Positions 25,514-37,793 are shown, counted from the first letter of the stretch. The stretch is 64,000 bases of DNA from Lysobacteraceae bacterium (GCA_003241895.1 QBLY01000003.1:30201-94200); one strand, 5' to 3'. The notes: generated by a model from the letters alone, not told the origin. Made by a program: numbers and translations.

Positions 25514-26284
25514 GTGCTGCGTGCCATACCCCTGCCCGCGTTGAACGACAACTACATCTGGCTGCTCGCCGCTCCAAGCGGCGAGGCCCTGGTGGTGGAC
25601 CCCGGCGAGCCCGGCCCCGTGCTGCAGGCAGCGGCCGAAGGCCTGAGGCCGGCGGCGATCGTGCTGACCCACCACCATCCCGACCATGTCGCCGGCGCGG
25701 CGGCGCTGGCGCAACAGTTCGGCATCCCCTGCCATGCCCCGCACGACGAGCGCATCACCGCGGCCACCGCACGCGTCGCCCACGGCGACCAGGTGCGGGT
25801 GGACGCGCTGGACCTGACGCTGGACGTTATCGGCGTACCGGGCCATACGCTCAGCCACGTCGCCTTCCACGGGGCAGGACACCTGTTCTGCGGCGACACG
25901 CTGTTCAGCCTGGGCTGCGGGCGCATGTTCGAAGGCCAGCCGGCACAGTTCCTGGCGTCGCTGGAGCGGCTGGCGGCGCTGCCGGCCACCACCGCCGTGT
26001 GCTGTGGCCATGAATACACCGAGGCCAACGGTCGTTTCGCGCGTGCCGTGGAGCCCGACAACCCCACGCGCGACCTGCGCCTGGCCGAGGTGCGCGCCCT
26101 GCGTGCCCGCGGCCTGCCCAGCCTGCCCAGCACGCTGGGCAGCGAACTCGACTGCAACCCATTCCTGCGCATCGACCAGCCCGGCCTGCAGGCCAGCTTG
26201 GCCCGGCACCTGGGCAGGCCGCCACAGGATCGCAACGAGGCGTTCGGAGCGCTTCGCCTCTGGAAGGACACGTTCAAACAATGA
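25514..26284 (+). CDS. gloB: Hydroxyacylglutathione hydrolase (glyoxalase II)
   Basis: About 256 residues of a binuclear-metal MBL hydrolase. Metal ligands sit in THHHPDH (His53, His55, Asp57, His58), then GHTLSHVAFH, FCGDTLF and CCGHEYT. The C-terminal glyoxalase II domain is present (NPTRDLRL, NEAFGALRLWKD). It hydrolyses S-lactoylglutathione. The GTG at 25514 puts the IPLPALNDNYIW strand at the N-terminus as in other GloB; an in-frame ATG exists at 25472 but overlaps the divergent methyltransferase gene. Its stop overlaps mltD (ATGA). Confidence 0.94.
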   Translation: MLRAIPLPALNDNYIWLLAAPSGEALVVDPGEPGPVLQAAAEGLRPAAIVLTHHHPDHVAGAAALAQQFGIPCHAPHDERITAATARVAHGDQVRVDALDLTLDVIGVPGHTLSHVAFHGAGHLFCGDTLFSLGCGRMFEGQPAQFLASLERLAALPATTAVCCGHEYTEANGRFARAVEPDNPTRDLRLAEVRALRARGLPSLPSTLGSELDCNPFLRIDQPGLQASLARHLGRPPQDRNEAFGALRLWKDTFKQ

Positions 26285-27468
26285 CCTCATCCCCTACCCG
26301 ACGCATTGGCCTGCTGGCCCTGGCGCTGGCGCTTGCCGCCTGCCAGCCGCAGGTCAAGCCCGACCTCCACGACCCACGCGAGCCGGCGACGCAAGTGCGG
26401 CTCAGGCCGGCCCCACCGGTCGTGAGACCGCCTGAACCCGTGGCGCCCGAGGTGGTCGCGCCCGACCCGATCGACACCGGCGCCGAGGTATTCGACCGGA
26501 TGACCGCACGCTTCTCGGCCCCCATCTGCGTCAAGGGCCAGCACAACCGCCATTGGCGCAAGCGCTATGCGGGCTACCCCGAAAGCTTTTCCCGCCAGAT
26601 TCAGCAAATCCTTCCGCTGATGGGCTACGTGGTCGAGGAAGTCGAGCGCAAGGGCCTGCCCGGCGAGTTCGCGCTGCTGCCGATAGTGGAGAGCTGGTAC
26701 CGGCCCGACGCCATGGGCCCCGGCGGGCCGGCCGGCATGTGGCAGATGATCGCCAGCACCGCGCGCAACCACGGCATCCTGATCAAGCCCGGCTATGACG
26801 GCCGGCTGTCTCCCATCGAGTCCACCGATGCCGCGCTGTCCTACCTGGTGGCGCTGGACCAGATGTTCGACGGCGAGTGGCGGGCCATGGCCATGGGCTA
26901 CAACGCCGGCGAATACCGCATCGTGCGCGCGTTCCGCAGCAGCGGCGAGCGCCGCGTGTCGGGCGAAAGCCACCTGCCGCGCGGGCTGTCGCGCACCACC
27001 TACGACTACGTGGCGAAGCTGCATGCCCTTGCCTGCCTGTTCGAAAAGCCCGAACGCCACGGCCTGTCGCTGCCGCGCGATGCGCGTTTCGTGCCGCTGG
27101 TGCGCATGACCCTGCCCGAAGGCGTGCAAAGCCTGGACCAGGCCGCCGTTCGCATGGGCACCGATGCCTCGCGCCTGCGTGCGCTCAACCCCGGCTTCCG
27201 CCAAGGCCGCGTGGTTGCCGGGGCGCCGCGCAGCGTGCTGGCGCCAGCCACCGCGCTGGCCACCCTGATGTCGGCGGCGGCCACGCCGGAAACCGCGGCC
27301 CCGCTGGAATTGCCGGGTGCGGTGCGTACCTACGTCGTTCGTCGCGGCGACACCCTGTCCCGGATAGCAGCGAGCGAAGGCGTGCCGCTGGCCAGGCTTT
27401 TCTCGATCAACGGACTCAATGCGAAGTCCATCCTGCGGCCCGGCCAGGTGCTGCGCGTCGCTCCCTGA
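26281..27468 (+). CDS. mltD: Membrane-bound lytic murein transglycosylase D (LysM)
   Basis: A 395-residue lipoprotein. The lipobox ALAAC places the lipidated Cys at residue 21. The SLT domain holds catalytic Glu137 in IVESWYRP, followed by GPGGPAGMWQMI and MAMGYNAGEYRI. One LysM domain closes the protein (about residues 350-395, YVVRRGDTLSRIA ... LRPGQVLRV); E. coli MltD has two. It cleaves peptidoglycan glycan strands. It is translationally coupled to gloB, the same pair as in E. coli. Confidence 0.94.
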   Translation: MTSSPTRRIGLLALALALAACQPQVKPDLHDPREPATQVRLRPAPPVVRPPEPVAPEVVAPDPIDTGAEVFDRMTARFSAPICVKGQHNRHWRKRYAGYPESFSRQIQQILPLMGYVVEEVERKGLPGEFALLPIVESWYRPDAMGPGGPAGMWQMIASTARNHGILIKPGYDGRLSPIESTDAALSYLVALDQMFDGEWRAMAMGYNAGEYRIVRAFRSSGERRVSGESHLPRGLSRTTYDYVAKLHALACLFEKPERHGLSLPRDARFVPLVRMTLPEGVQSLDQAAVRMGTDASRLRALNPGFRQGRVVAGAPRSVLAPATALATLMSAAATPETAAPLELPGAVRTYVVRRGDTLSRIAASEGVPLARLFSINGLNAKSILRPGQVLRVAP

Positions 27469-27561
27469 GGCCAGGCCAGCCACCATGCTTGGCGGTATGG
27501 CCCACCGCGGTTCAAACTAGGCCACTTTGCGCCGCCGGCTCGGCGGCATCGGGAGGAACAG

Positions 27562-28353
27562 ATGGGATTCTTGACCGGCAAGCGCGCCCTCGTCGTGGGT
27601 GTCGCCAGCCAACGCTCGATCGCCAGCGGCATCGCCGACGCGATGTTCCGCGAGGGCGCCGAACTGGCGTTCACGTACCAGAATGACAAGCTCAAGTCGC
27701 GAGTGGAAGGCGCCGCCGCCGACTGCCATTCCGACATCGTGCTGCCGCTGGACGTGGGCGACGACGACCAGATCGCCAGCGTCTTCTCCGAACTGGCCAA
27801 GCGCTGGGACGGCTTCGACATCCTGGTGCATTCGGTCGGCTACGCGCCGCGCGAGGCGATAGAGGGCGATTTCCTGGACGGATTGACCCGCGAGAACTTC
27901 CGCATCGCCCATGACATCTCCAGCTACAGCCTGGCCGCCCTGGCCAAGGCCGCGCGGCCGATGATGAAAGGGCGCCACGGCAGCATCCTCACGCTGAGCT
28001 ACCTGGGCGCCGAGCGCGCGCTGGCCAACTACAACGTGATGGGCCTGGCCAAGGCCAGCCTGGAGGCGAACGTGCGCTACCTCGCGCTCAACCTCGGGCC
28101 GGAAGGCACCCGCGTCAACGCCATTTCCGCCGGCCCGATCAAGACGCTGGCCGCGGCCGGCATCGCCAACTTCCGCAAGATGCTCGGCCACGTCGAAGCG
28201 CACGCGCCGCTGCGCCGCAGCGTCACCATCGACGACGTGGGCAACGTGGCCGCGTTCCTGTGCTCGGACCTGGCCGCCGGCGTTACCGGTGAAGTCACTT
28301 ACGTGGATGCCGGCTACAACATCCTGGGCATGACCGGCATCGGGGACTCCTAG
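27562..28353 (+). CDS. fabI: Enoyl-[acyl-carrier-protein] reductase (NADH) FabI
   Basis: A 263-residue short-chain-dehydrogenase-fold enoyl-ACP reductase. The NADH loop is [14 protein letters not shown] (FabI type). The active site Tyr147 (SYLGA), Tyr157 and Lys164 (YNVMGLAK) are all present, as is [13 protein letters not shown]. It reduces trans-2-enoyl-ACP in the last step of each fatty-acid elongation cycle and is the triclosan target class. GGGAGG precedes the ATG at good spacing. A bidirectional terminator follows at 28527. Confidence 0.97.
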   Translation: MGFLTGKRALVVGVASQRSIASGIADAMFREGAELAFTYQNDKLKSRVEGAAADCHSDIVLPLDVGDDDQIASVFSELAKRWDGFDILVHSVGYAPREAIEGDFLDGLTRENFRIAHDISSYSLAALAKAARPMMKGRHGSILTLSYLGAERALANYNVMGLAKASLEANVRYLALNLGPEGTRVNAISAGPIKTLAAAGIANFRKMLGHVEAHAPLRRSVTIDDVGNVAAFLCSDLAAGVTGEVTYVDAGYNILGMTGIGDS

Positions 28354-28397
28354 GCGACCTTCGCCGCCAGCAAAAAAAGGCTCTTCTCCAAACTGCG

Positions 28398-28507
28398 GGG
28401 ACTGGCGCCGTCGCCACCCCGGAACCGAGGGTCACTGGCTGCGAAATAAAGGCTTCACTGAGCAGGCAGTGACCCTCGCCTTCGCGGTGGGGCCGGCGCC
28501 AGTTCCC
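28398..28507. repeat. Large imperfect inverted repeat downstream of fabI
   Basis: Two arms of about 44-45 bases (28398-28441 and 28463-28507) pair with each other, with about eight or nine mismatches and indels, around a 21-base loop. Both arms contain long exact blocks such as ACTGGCGCCG and GAGGGTCACTG and their complements. The 222-base gap between fabI and ppiD holds only this and a terminator. It could be a mobile palindromic element (MITE/REP-like) or a structured RNA end. Confidence 0.7.
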
Positions 28508-28526
28508 TTACTTGGGAGAAGAACCC

Positions 28527-28560
28527 AAAAAAAGGCCCGGGATTCCCGGGCCTTTTTTTT
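28527..28560. terminator. Bidirectional rho-independent terminator between fabI and ppiD
   Basis: A perfect GGCCCGGG / CCCGGGCC stem with an ATT loop (28534-28552), flanked by seven A on the left and eight T on the right. It can terminate both convergent genes. Confidence 0.93.
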
Positions 28561-28575
28561 AATGGCGCAACGTCC

Positions 28576-30513
28576 TCACAGGCGTTCTTCAACCACCTTG
28601 ACCGTGTACTGGCGGCGCAGGGCCTTGACGTAGTCCTGGTACTCCACCACGCCGCGCGCCTGCGAGAACTGGTCGAGCAGCGCTTCGCGGGTGGCATCGT
28701 CGAGCGTGGCCAGGTCGCCGGGGGTGATGGCGGTAACGGCCACCAGCGCGTAGCGGTCAGGCGCGATCTGCGCGATGGCGATGCTGGGCTTGCCTTCCTC
28801 GGGCTTGGACAGGCCGAAAGCCACTTCCAGGATGCGCGGCGGCAGGTTCGCACGGCGGCCGGTCGCGGCCAGCGTGGCAACCGTGCGGCCGGCCTCGGTG
28901 GCCAGCGCTTCAAGCGATTCGCCGGCCAGCGCGCGCTTGAGCATGGCGTCGGCCTGGGCCTTGGCCACCTTGGCAAGGCGATCGGCGTTGTAGTCGGCCA
29001 GCGCCCGGTCGCGCACGTCGTCGAAGGCCAGCGCGGCCTCCGGCTGGTGATCCACCACATGCAGCACAACCACGTGGTTGGGGCCGATTTCGATGGCGTC
29101 GCTGACCTGGCGCTCAGTCTTCTGGGCGTCGGCGAAAGCGGCCGCGCGAACCTGCGCCATGGCGGCGATACCGTCGGCCTGGCCCTGGGTGAACGGCTGG
29201 CTGCGGCTCACCTTCAGGCCCATGGCCTCGGCGGCCGGCGTCAGCGCGGTGGGATCCTTGTAGATGCGTTCGATCAAGCCACCGCTGAGCTCGCTGAAAA
29301 CGCGCTCGCGCTCGTTGGCCACGTATTCGGCCTCGAGGTCGGCGCGCACTTCTTCGAACGTGCGCTCGCTGCCCGGCGTCAGTTCGCGCAGTTCGATGAC
29401 GTGCCAGCCGGCCGGCGTACGCACCGGGTCGGTCACCTGCCCTGCTTGCGTCAACGCGAACAGCGCGGCCTCGAACTCGGGGCCGATGTCACCTTCGGCG
29501 ATGGCGCCCAGGTCGCCGCCCTCGGCCTTGGATCCGAGGTCTTGCGAACTTTCGCGGGCGATCGCGGCGAAGTCGGCGCCGGGCTCGCGCGCCTTGGCCG
29601 CCAGCGCCGCGGCGCGGTCGCGCGCAGCGGCATCGGTGGCTGCGTCGGCATCGGCGGCGGCCGTCACCAGGATGTGCGAGGCCACGCGGCCAGGCGCCGT
29701 GACATAGCGGGACTTGTAAGTGTCGTACAAGCCGCGCAGCGTCGCTTCGTCGGCGGTGGCCGGCGCGTCCAGCGTGGCGCCGTCGATTTCGACGTAGTCA
29801 ATGGCCACGGTCTCTTCGCTGCGATAAACCGACAGGTTGGCGTCGTACCAGGCCTTGAGCTGATCGTCGGTGGTGGACTCGGCCGGCAGCGCCGGCGTCG
29901 GCAGGTCCACCAGCGACAGGTCGCGGGTCTGCTGGCTCAGCGAAAGGAACGCCTCGAGCTCGGACTGGCTGGCCATGGCCGAGGAAACAATCTGGCTGGG
30001 AATGGTCCGGCGCGCCATGTCGGCGCGCATGGCGGCCATGAACTGGGCGTGGGTCTGGCCCTGCCCGGCCAGCGCAAGCCGGTACTGGTCGACGCTGTAG
30101 GCGCCGTTGGCCTGGAACTCGGGCATTTCCTTGAGCTGCTGGGCCACCTGGGCCTCGCCGACGGTGATGCCGTCGCGTTCTGCCACCAGGCCCAGGAGCG
30201 CCTCGTCGATCATCCCGTCGAGCACGTTGCGCTTGTTGTCCAGGGACTCGAACGCCTCGCTGCTGAACGACTCGCCCTGGCGTTCGCGCTCCTGCTGGCG
30301 AAGCAGGTCATAGCGGCGGCGGAACTGGTCCTGGGAAATCTCCTGCTCCTGCCCACCCCAGATGCCCAACTTGGCGGGGCCGGTGATCCTGGCGGCGTAG
30401 CTGTCGACGCTGGTTGAGAAGTAGGAATCGATGCCGAAGAAGGCCATGGTGATGATCACCGGGACCAGGATGGCGAAGGCGATCCACTTCTTTTCGCGAA
30501 TGTTCTGGAGCAT
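28576..30513 (-). CDS. ppiD: Periplasmic folding chaperone PpiD (SurA-like)
   Basis: A 645-residue inner-membrane-anchored chaperone. A short cytoplasmic N-terminus and one helix (about residues 10-30, KWIAFAILVPVIITMAFFGI) anchor a SurA_N-type chaperone region. A parvulin domain lies at about 265-365 (SHILVTA, GGDLGAIAEGDIGPEFE, TPAGWHVIEL). PpiD assists outer-membrane and secreted proteins as they leave the Sec translocon. It ends the tig-clpP-clpX-lon-hupB-ppiD block. Confidence 0.94.
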   Translation of the reverse strand: MLQNIREKKWIAFAILVPVIITMAFFGIDSYFSTSVDSYAARITGPAKLGIWGGQEQEISQDQFRRRYDLLRQQERERQGESFSSEAFESLDNKRNVLDGMIDEALLGLVAERDGITVGEAQVAQQLKEMPEFQANGAYSVDQYRLALAGQGQTHAQFMAAMRADMARRTIPSQIVSSAMASQSELEAFLSLSQQTRDLSLVDLPTPALPAESTTDDQLKAWYDANLSVYRSEETVAIDYVEIDGATLDAPATADEATLRGLYDTYKSRYVTAPGRVASHILVTAAADADAATDAAARDRAAALAAKAREPGADFAAIARESSQDLGSKAEGGDLGAIAEGDIGPEFEAALFALTQAGQVTDPVRTPAGWHVIELRELTPGSERTFEEVRADLEAEYVANERERVFSELSGGLIERIYKDPTALTPAAEAMGLKVSRSQPFTQGQADGIAAMAQVRAAAFADAQKTERQVSDAIEIGPNHVVVLHVVDHQPEAALAFDDVRDRALADYNADRLAKVAKAQADAMLKRALAGESLEALATEAGRTVATLAATGRRANLPPRILEVAFGLSKPEEGKPSIAIAQIAPDRYALVAVTAITPGDLATLDDATREALLDQFSQARGVVEYQDYVKALRRQYTVKVVEERL

Positions 30514-30558
30514 GTGGGCTATGCCGTTTGATTGATGACCCGGGCTTCCCCGGGCCGG

Positions 30559-30587
30559 AAAAAACGAAGGCGCCCTTGTGGGGCGCC
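30559..30587 (-). terminator. Terminator after tRNA-Asp
   Basis: On the minus strand a GGCGCCC / GGGCGCC stem with a CACAA loop is followed by TTCG and six T. It separates the tRNA-Val/tRNA-Asp pair from ppiD. Confidence 0.75.
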
Positions 30588-30597
30588 CTCGAGGATA

Positions 30598-30674
30598 TGG
30601 CGGAGTGGACGGGACTCGAACCCGCGACCTCCGGCGTGACAGGCCAGCATTCTAACCGACTGAACTACCACTCC
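30598..30674 (-). tRNA. tRNA-Asp (anticodon GTC)
   Basis: A 77-nt cloverleaf with acceptor GGAGTGG / CCACTCC, anticodon loop CTGTCAC, T loop TTCGAGT and an encoded CCA. It lies 16 bases downstream of tRNA-Val. Confidence 0.97.
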
Positions 30675-30690
30675 GCTGTTTCAACTGCTT

Positions 30691-30765
30691 TGGTGGGTGC
30701 TGAGGGTTTCGAACCCCCGACCCTCGCCTTGTAAGGGCGACGCTCTACCGCTGAGCTAAGCACCC
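30691..30765 (-). tRNA. tRNA-Val (anticodon TAC)
   Basis: A 75-nt cloverleaf with acceptor GGGTGCT / AGCACCC, anticodon loop CTTACAA, T loop TTCGAAA and an encoded CCA. It lies 11 bases downstream of hupB, probably on the same transcript as tRNA-Asp. Confidence 0.97.
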
Positions 30766-30776
30766 TTACAAGACGG

Positions 30777-31049
30777 TCAGTTTACAGCATCCTTCAGGGC
30801 TTTGCCAGCCTTGAACGCAGGATTCTTCGACGCCTTGATGTTGATGGTGTCGCCGGTCTGCGGGTTGCGGCCCTGGCGGGCGGCGCGGGTGCGGACCGAG
30901 AACGTGCCGAAGCCCACCAAAGTGATGGTCTCGTTGTTCTTGAGGGCCTGCTTGATCACGTCGATCATGGCGTCGACGGCGCGACCGGCGTCAGCCTTGG
31001 TCAGTTCGGCGCCATCGGCGACGGCACTCGTAAATTCGGCTTTGTTCAT
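30777..31049 (-). CDS. hupB: DNA-binding protein HU-beta
   Basis: A 90-residue histone-like protein. The beta-arm signature GFGTFSVRTRAARQGRNPQTG is complete and the N-terminal dimerisation helices are standard (MNKAEFTSAVADGAELTKADA). It compacts and bends DNA. GGAGT precedes the ATG at 31049. It lies between lon and the tRNA pair, as in many gammaproteobacteria. Confidence 0.97.
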   Translation of the reverse strand: MNKAEFTSAVADGAELTKADAGRAVDAMIDVIKQALKNNETITLVGFGTFSVRTRAARQGRNPQTGDTINIKASKNPAFKAGKALKDAVN

Positions 31050-31173
31050 TATTGACTCCCTGAGCGAGCAGGCTCGCATTTCGAAAAACCGGGCTGGCCC
31101 GGCGTTGGCCTGGGGTAGACCCGATCCATTGTGCCACCCCGCCCGGCAACTGCCGGCGCGGAGGTTGCGTTGA

Positions 31174-31202
31174 TTTATACCAGCCGCATTTTACCCGCGC
31201 AA
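31174..31202 (-). promoter_or_regulatory. Putative hupB promoter
   Basis: On the minus strand TTGCGC (31202-31197) and TATAAA (31179-31174) are 17 bases apart, within the 205-base lon-hupB gap. The implied leader is about 120 bases. Consensus and position are the only evidence. Confidence 0.5.
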
Positions 31203-31254
31203 TACGCGAAAGCCAGATATTTCGCGGGTTTCCGTGTTAGCAGGGCCCCGCTGA

Positions 31255-33690
<2,436 letters not shown>

Positions 33691-33771
33691 GGAGGACTCC
33701 TCCGGGGCCAATGCCCCTTCCAGACTCAGGTTATGGGGTCCGCGGGGGGGGCTTGCAAGTTTTTCCGGTGC

Positions 33772-33801
33772 AAAAAAAACGGGCCGGAAAGACCGGCCCG
33801 T
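33772..33801 (-). terminator. Rho-independent terminator after clpX
   Basis: On the minus strand a nine-base ACGGGCCGG / CCGGCCCGT stem is followed by seven T. It lies between clpX and lon, so lon likely has its own promoter in the remaining ~80 bases. Confidence 0.9.
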
Positions 33802-33825
33802 ATTTCAACAACTTGCGTCGCCGCC

Positions 33826-35112
33826 TCAGTCGCCCGAGGCCGCCTTGGGCGCGGGCTGGGTGGTGCTGTAGATCAGGTAGGGCTCGGTGGCGTGGTTGAT
33901 CACCGACTCGTCCACCACGACCTTGCTGACATTCTCCAGCGAGGGAAGTTCGTACATCGTGTCCAGAAGCACCGATTCCATGATGGTGCGCAGGCCGCGG
34001 GCACCGGTCTTGCGCTTGAGCGCACGCTTTGCGATGGCCATCAGCGCGTCCGGGCGGACCTCAAGCTCCACGCCCTCCATCTCGAACAGCTTCTTGAACT
34101 GCTTGGTGATGGCGTTCTTGGGCTCGGTGAGGATCTTGATCAGCGCCGCTTCGTCGAGTTCTTCCAGAGTGGCGACCACCGGCAGGCGACCGACGAACTC
34201 GGGGATCAGGCCGAACTTGATCAGGTCCTCGGGCTCGACTTCGGCCAGGAGCTTGCCGATCTCGATCTTGCGCTCGCTGGACTTGACCTTGGCGCCAAAG
34301 CCGATGCCGCCCGAATCGGTGCTGCGCGCCTGGATCACCTTGTCCAGGCCGGCGAACGCGCCGCCGACGATGAACAGGATGTTGCGCGTGTCCACCTGCA
34401 GGAACTCCTGCTGCGGATGCTTGCGGCCGCCCTGCGGCGGCACCGAGGCCACGGTGCCCTCGATCAGCTTGAGCAGCGCCTGCTGCACGCCCTCGCCCGA
34501 CACGTCGCGGGTGATGGACGGATTCTCGGACTTGCGCGAGATCTTGTCGATCTCGTCGATGTAGACGATGCCCGACTGGGCCTTCTCGACGTCGTAGTCG
34601 CACTTCTGCAGCAGCTTCTGGATGATGTTCTCGACGTCTTCGCCGACATAGCCCGCTTCGGTCAGCGTGGTGGCGTCGGCGATGGTGAACGGCACGTTGA
34701 GCAGGCGCGCCAGCGTTTCCGCCAGCAGCGTCTTGCCCGAACCGGTCGGGCCGATCAGCAGGATGTTGGACTTCGACAGTTCGATGTCGTCGTTCTTGAT
34801 CCGGCTCTCGATGCGCTTGTAGTGGTTGTAGACGGCGACCGAGAGCGTCTTCTTGGCGCGCTGCTGGCCGATCACGTACTGGTCGAGAACCTCGAGGATC
34901 TCGCGCGGCTTGGGCAGGTGGCTGCGGGCGGCGTGCGCCTTCTCCTCCAGCTCTTCGCGGATGATGTCGTTGCACAGCTCCACGCATTCATCGCAGATGA
35001 ACACGCTGGGGCCCGCGATCAGCTTGCGCACCTCGTGCTGGCTCTTTCCGCAGAAGGAGCAGTAGAGGATCTTGGTGCTGTCGCCGGTTCGGCCCTGGCG
35101 GTCTTCGGTCAT
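33826..35112 (-). CDS. clpX: ATP-dependent Clp protease ATP-binding subunit ClpX
   Basis: A 428-residue AAA+ unfoldase, normal length. The N-terminal zinc-binding domain has four cysteines (YCSFCGK and ICDECVELC). Walker A is GPTGSGKT, Walker B is IVYIDEIDK. The IGF-type loop that docks on ClpP is present (GIGFGAKV). It recognises and unfolds tagged substrates for ClpP. It lies 115 bases downstream of clpP. Confidence 0.97.
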   Translation of the reverse strand: MTEDRQGRTGDSTKILYCSFCGKSQHEVRKLIAGPSVFICDECVELCNDIIREELEEKAHAARSHLPKPREILEVLDQYVIGQQRAKKTLSVAVYNHYKRIESRIKNDDIELSKSNILLIGPTGSGKTLLAETLARLLNVPFTIADATTLTEAGYVGEDVENIIQKLLQKCDYDVEKAQSGIVYIDEIDKISRKSENPSITRDVSGEGVQQALLKLIEGTVASVPPQGGRKHPQQEFLQVDTRNILFIVGGAFAGLDKVIQARSTDSGGIGFGAKVKSSERKIEIGKLLAEVEPEDLIKFGLIPEFVGRLPVVATLEELDEAALIKILTEPKNAITKQFKKLFEMEGVELEVRPDALMAIAKRALKRKTGARGLRTIMESVLLDTMYELPSLENVSKVVVDESVINHATEPYLIYSTTQPAPKAASGD

Positions 35113-35227
35113 GCTTTCGCTGCCCTGATGGAATGGGTCTGAATCGAGAATATCACACGCCGTATCACCCCAAGCCCCGATCCGGACAAGCCGGTACGGG
35201 GCGCGAAGACGGCGTGCGCGGCGAGGA

Positions 35228-35851
35228 TCAGGCGGCCTGCACGCTGTCGTCGGGGCGACGATCGATCACCGCGTCCACGATGCCGTAGGCCTTGGCGGCC
35301 TCGGAATCCATGAAGTTGTCGCGGTCGGTGTCCTTGGCGATGCGCTCGATCGGCTGGCCGGTGTGCTTGGCCAACGTGCTGTTCAGGCGGTCGCGCAGGG
35401 TCAGGATCTCGCGGGTGTGGATCTCGATGTCGCTGGCCTGGCCCTGGTAGCCGCCCAGGGGCTGGTGGATCATCACGCGCGCGCTAGGCAGGATGTAGCG
35501 CTTGCCCTTGGCGCCGGCGGCCAGCAGGAACGAACCCATGCTGGCGGCCTGGCCGATGCAGATGGTGCTCACGTCGGGCTTGATGAACTGCATGGTGTCG
35601 TAGATCGCCATGCCGGACGTGACGATGCCGCCCGGCGAGTTGATGTAAAGGCTGATGTCCTTCTCGGGGTTCTCGGCCTCGAGGAACAGCATCTGGGCCA
35701 CGATCACGTTGGCCACGTAGTCGTCGATCGGACCGACCAGGAAGATGACGCGCTCTTTCAGGAGACGCGAATAGATGTCGTACGCCCGCTCACCGCGGCT
35801 GGTCTGTTCGACCACCATCGGCACCAGGTTCAAGCCCTTGATCGGATCCAT
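35228..35851 (-). CDS. clpP: ATP-dependent Clp protease proteolytic subunit ClpP
   Basis: A 207-residue ClpP with an intact catalytic triad: Ser104 (GQAASMGSF), His129 ([10 protein letters not shown]) and Asp178 (DTDRDNFM). The spacings match E. coli ClpP. The protein forms the tetradecameric chamber that works with ClpX. Met at 35851 gives the standard propeptide-length N-terminus. The gene follows tig by 26 bases. Confidence 0.97.
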   Translation of the reverse strand: MDPIKGLNLVPMVVEQTSRGERAYDIYSRLLKERVIFLVGPIDDYVANVIVAQMLFLEAENPEKDISLYINSPGGIVTSGMAIYDTMQFIKPDVSTICIGQAASMGSFLLAAGAKGKRYILPSARVMIHQPLGGYQGQASDIEIHTREILTLRDRLNSTLAKHTGQPIERIAKDTDRDNFMDSEAAKAYGIVDAVIDRRPDDSVQAA

Positions 35852-35877
35852 TCGCGCGTTCCTCCGTTGGGGCCGCC

Positions 35878-37179
35878 TCAGGCGACCGGACGCATCAACT
35901 CGGCAAAACTCATCGCTTTCTCGGTGGCTTCGGCGCGCTCGGCGATCCAATCGATCACCTGCTCTTCCATCACCCTACCGCGAAGGCTCGACATGAGGTT
36001 GGGGTCGTTCCGGTAGAGTTCAATGACCTGGCTCGGATCTTCGTAGGTCGATGCGATCAGCTGCAGCGTCTCGTTCAGGCGGGCCGACTCGAGCTTGAGG
36101 TTGTTCTGGCGGGCCACTTCGCCCACCAGCAAGCCCGCGGCGACGCGGTTGCGAGCCGCCGGCAGGAACGGGTCGGATTCGAACTTGGCATTGGGCTGGC
36201 CCTGCTGGCGCGCCTGCTGCTCGGCGGCAGCCGCCATCTGGCGGGACTCGACCTGGATCAGGCGCGGCGGCAGTTCGACGCTGGCATGGGCGGCCACGAG
36301 CTTCTCGGCCACTTCCGCGCGCAGGCGCTGCATCAGGTTGCCCTTGAGCTCGCGCTCGAGGTTGGAACGCACTTCCTGGCGGAACTGCTCGACCTTGCCA
36401 CTCTTGACGCCAAAGCTCTTGACGAAGGCTTCGTCCACGGCCGGCAGGTTCGGTGCCGACACCTTGGTGACCTTCAGGAGGACCTTGGCCGCCTGGTTGG
36501 CCAGCTCGGCCACGCGCCAGTTGGCCGGGAAGGTGATCTCGACCTCGCGCTCGTCGCCGGCGGACATGCCGGCCAGCTGGGACTCAAGCTCCGGGTACAT
36601 CACGTTCGAGCCCAGCACGGTGGCGCCGCGGTCGGAGCCTTCGGCCGGGTAGCGGCCGGAAGCCGTGGTGGCGAAGGTTTCCACCGTTACCAGGTCGCCC
36701 GCCTCGGCGGCACGCTCGGCGGCGTCCCACGTGCGGCGCTGCTGGCGCAGGGTCTCGATCATGCCGTCGATGTCGGCGTCGCCGATGCTGGCCGTGGCGC
36801 GGACGATCTTGAGCTGGGCCGGATCGACCTTGCCGAAATCGGGAACCACTTCGAAGGTGGCGGTGTAGCGGATCTCGCCGCCTTCACCGGTGGCTTCGGG
36901 CTTGACCTCGGGCGTACCGGCAACGCGCAGGTTTTCCTGTGCGATCGCTTCGCCCAGGCTCTCGCGGATCAGCTCGCCGTAGGCTTCATTGCGAACCTGC
37001 GCGCCGAAGCGGTGTTCGATGATCTTGGCGGGCACCTTGCCGCGGCGGAAACCCTTGATGTTGGCAGTGCGGCCGATTTCCTGCAGCCGCTTGCCAACCA
37101 CGCCCTCGAAGCGCTCGGCGGGCAGGCTGACGGTGATGCGGCGTTCCAGATTTGCGGTGTTCTCGAGCGAAACTTGCAT
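35878..37179 (-). CDS. tig: Trigger factor (ribosome-associated chaperone and PPIase)
   Basis: A 433-residue trigger factor. The N-terminal ribosome-binding tail has the signature [17 protein letters not shown]; the central FKBP-like PPIase domain (about 150-245) and the helical C-terminal chaperone arms follow. It meets nascent chains at the ribosome exit. CAGGAG precedes the ATG at 37179; the frame is open further upstream through tRNA-Leu, which is not coding. First protein gene of the proteostasis block. Confidence 0.96.
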   Translation of the reverse strand: MQVSLENTANLERRITVSLPAERFEGVVGKRLQEIGRTANIKGFRRGKVPAKIIEHRFGAQVRNEAYGELIRESLGEAIAQENLRVAGTPEVKPEATGEGGEIRYTATFEVVPDFGKVDPAQLKIVRATASIGDADIDGMIETLRQQRRTWDAAERAAEAGDLVTVETFATTASGRYPAEGSDRGATVLGSNVMYPELESQLAGMSAGDEREVEITFPANWRVAELANQAAKVLLKVTKVSAPNLPAVDEAFVKSFGVKSGKVEQFRQEVRSNLERELKGNLMQRLRAEVAEKLVAAHASVELPPRLIQVESRQMAAAAEQQARQQGQPNAKFESDPFLPAARNRVAAGLLVGEVARQNNLKLESARLNETLQLIASTYEDPSQVIELYRNDPNLMSSLRGRVMEEQVIDWIAERAEATEKAMSFAELMRPVA

Positions 37180-37268
37180 GTCAACTCCTGCGACCGCGCC
37201 GTTTCTCGGGCGCTGAAAATGAAAAAACCCGCAGAGCCCCGAATCGTCCCCGCGCCTCCGTTGCCGGA

Positions 37269-37353
37269 TGGTGCGAAAGGAGAGACTCGAACTCTCACGG
37301 GTTACCCCACTGGAACCTAAATCCAGCGCGTCTACCAGTTCCGCCACTTTCGC
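37269..37353 (-). tRNA. tRNA-Leu (anticodon TAG)
   Basis: An 85-nt class II tRNA with acceptor GCGAAAG / CTTTCGC, anticodon loop ATTTAGG, a long variable arm (TGGGGTAACCCG), T loop TTCGAGT and an encoded CCA. Last of the five-tRNA run in front of tig. Confidence 0.97.
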
Positions 37354-37386
37354 AACGTCGCGCGGTGTCGATTCAATCGGGAAGAT

Positions 37387-37462
37387 TGGTGGGCCGTGAA
37401 GGATTCGAACCTTCGACCTATTGATTAAGAGTCAACTGCTCTACCAACTGAGCTAACGGCCC
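37387..37462 (-). tRNA. tRNA-Lys (anticodon CTT)
   Basis: A 76-nt cloverleaf with acceptor GGGCCGT / ACGGCCC, anticodon loop CTCTTAA, T loop TTCGAAT and an encoded CCA. Confidence 0.97.
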
Positions 37463-37526
37463 GTAATCTTCCCGCAGAAGCGGCTTGCGACGCGGCATTA
37501 TGCCGCAACATTGAACCGGCTGGAAC

Positions 37527-37604
37527 TGGGGTGGAAGACGGGACTCGAACCCGCGACCCTCGGAATCACAATCCGATGCTCTAACCGACTGAGCTACATC
37601 CACC
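37527..37604 (-). tRNA. tRNA-His (anticodon GTG)
   Basis: A 78-nt tRNA carrying the extra 5' G(-1) opposite C73 that marks tRNA-His. The anticodon loop is TTGTGAT and CCA is encoded. There is one T-T mismatch in the acceptor stem (pair 6:67). Confidence 0.96.
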
Positions 37605-37643
37605 ACATTGTGAATTTGTACCGCTTTTCCTGCCTTGCCCGCC

Positions 37644-37720
37644 TGGCGCGCCCGGCAGGAATCGAACCTGCAACCGCCGGCTTAGAAGGCCGGTGCTCTA
37701 TCCGATTGAGCTACGGGCGC
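37644..37720 (-). tRNA. tRNA-Arg (anticodon TCT)
   Basis: A 77-nt cloverleaf with acceptor GCGCCCG / CGGGCGC, anticodon loop CTTCTAA, T loop TTCGATT and an encoded CCA. Confidence 0.97.
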
Positions 37721-37793
37721 CTGCCGGGATGATACCGGCCGTACCCGTCCGCTTCCATGCTGGGTAGCAGTGTAGCCCGGGTTGAGGCCAGCC

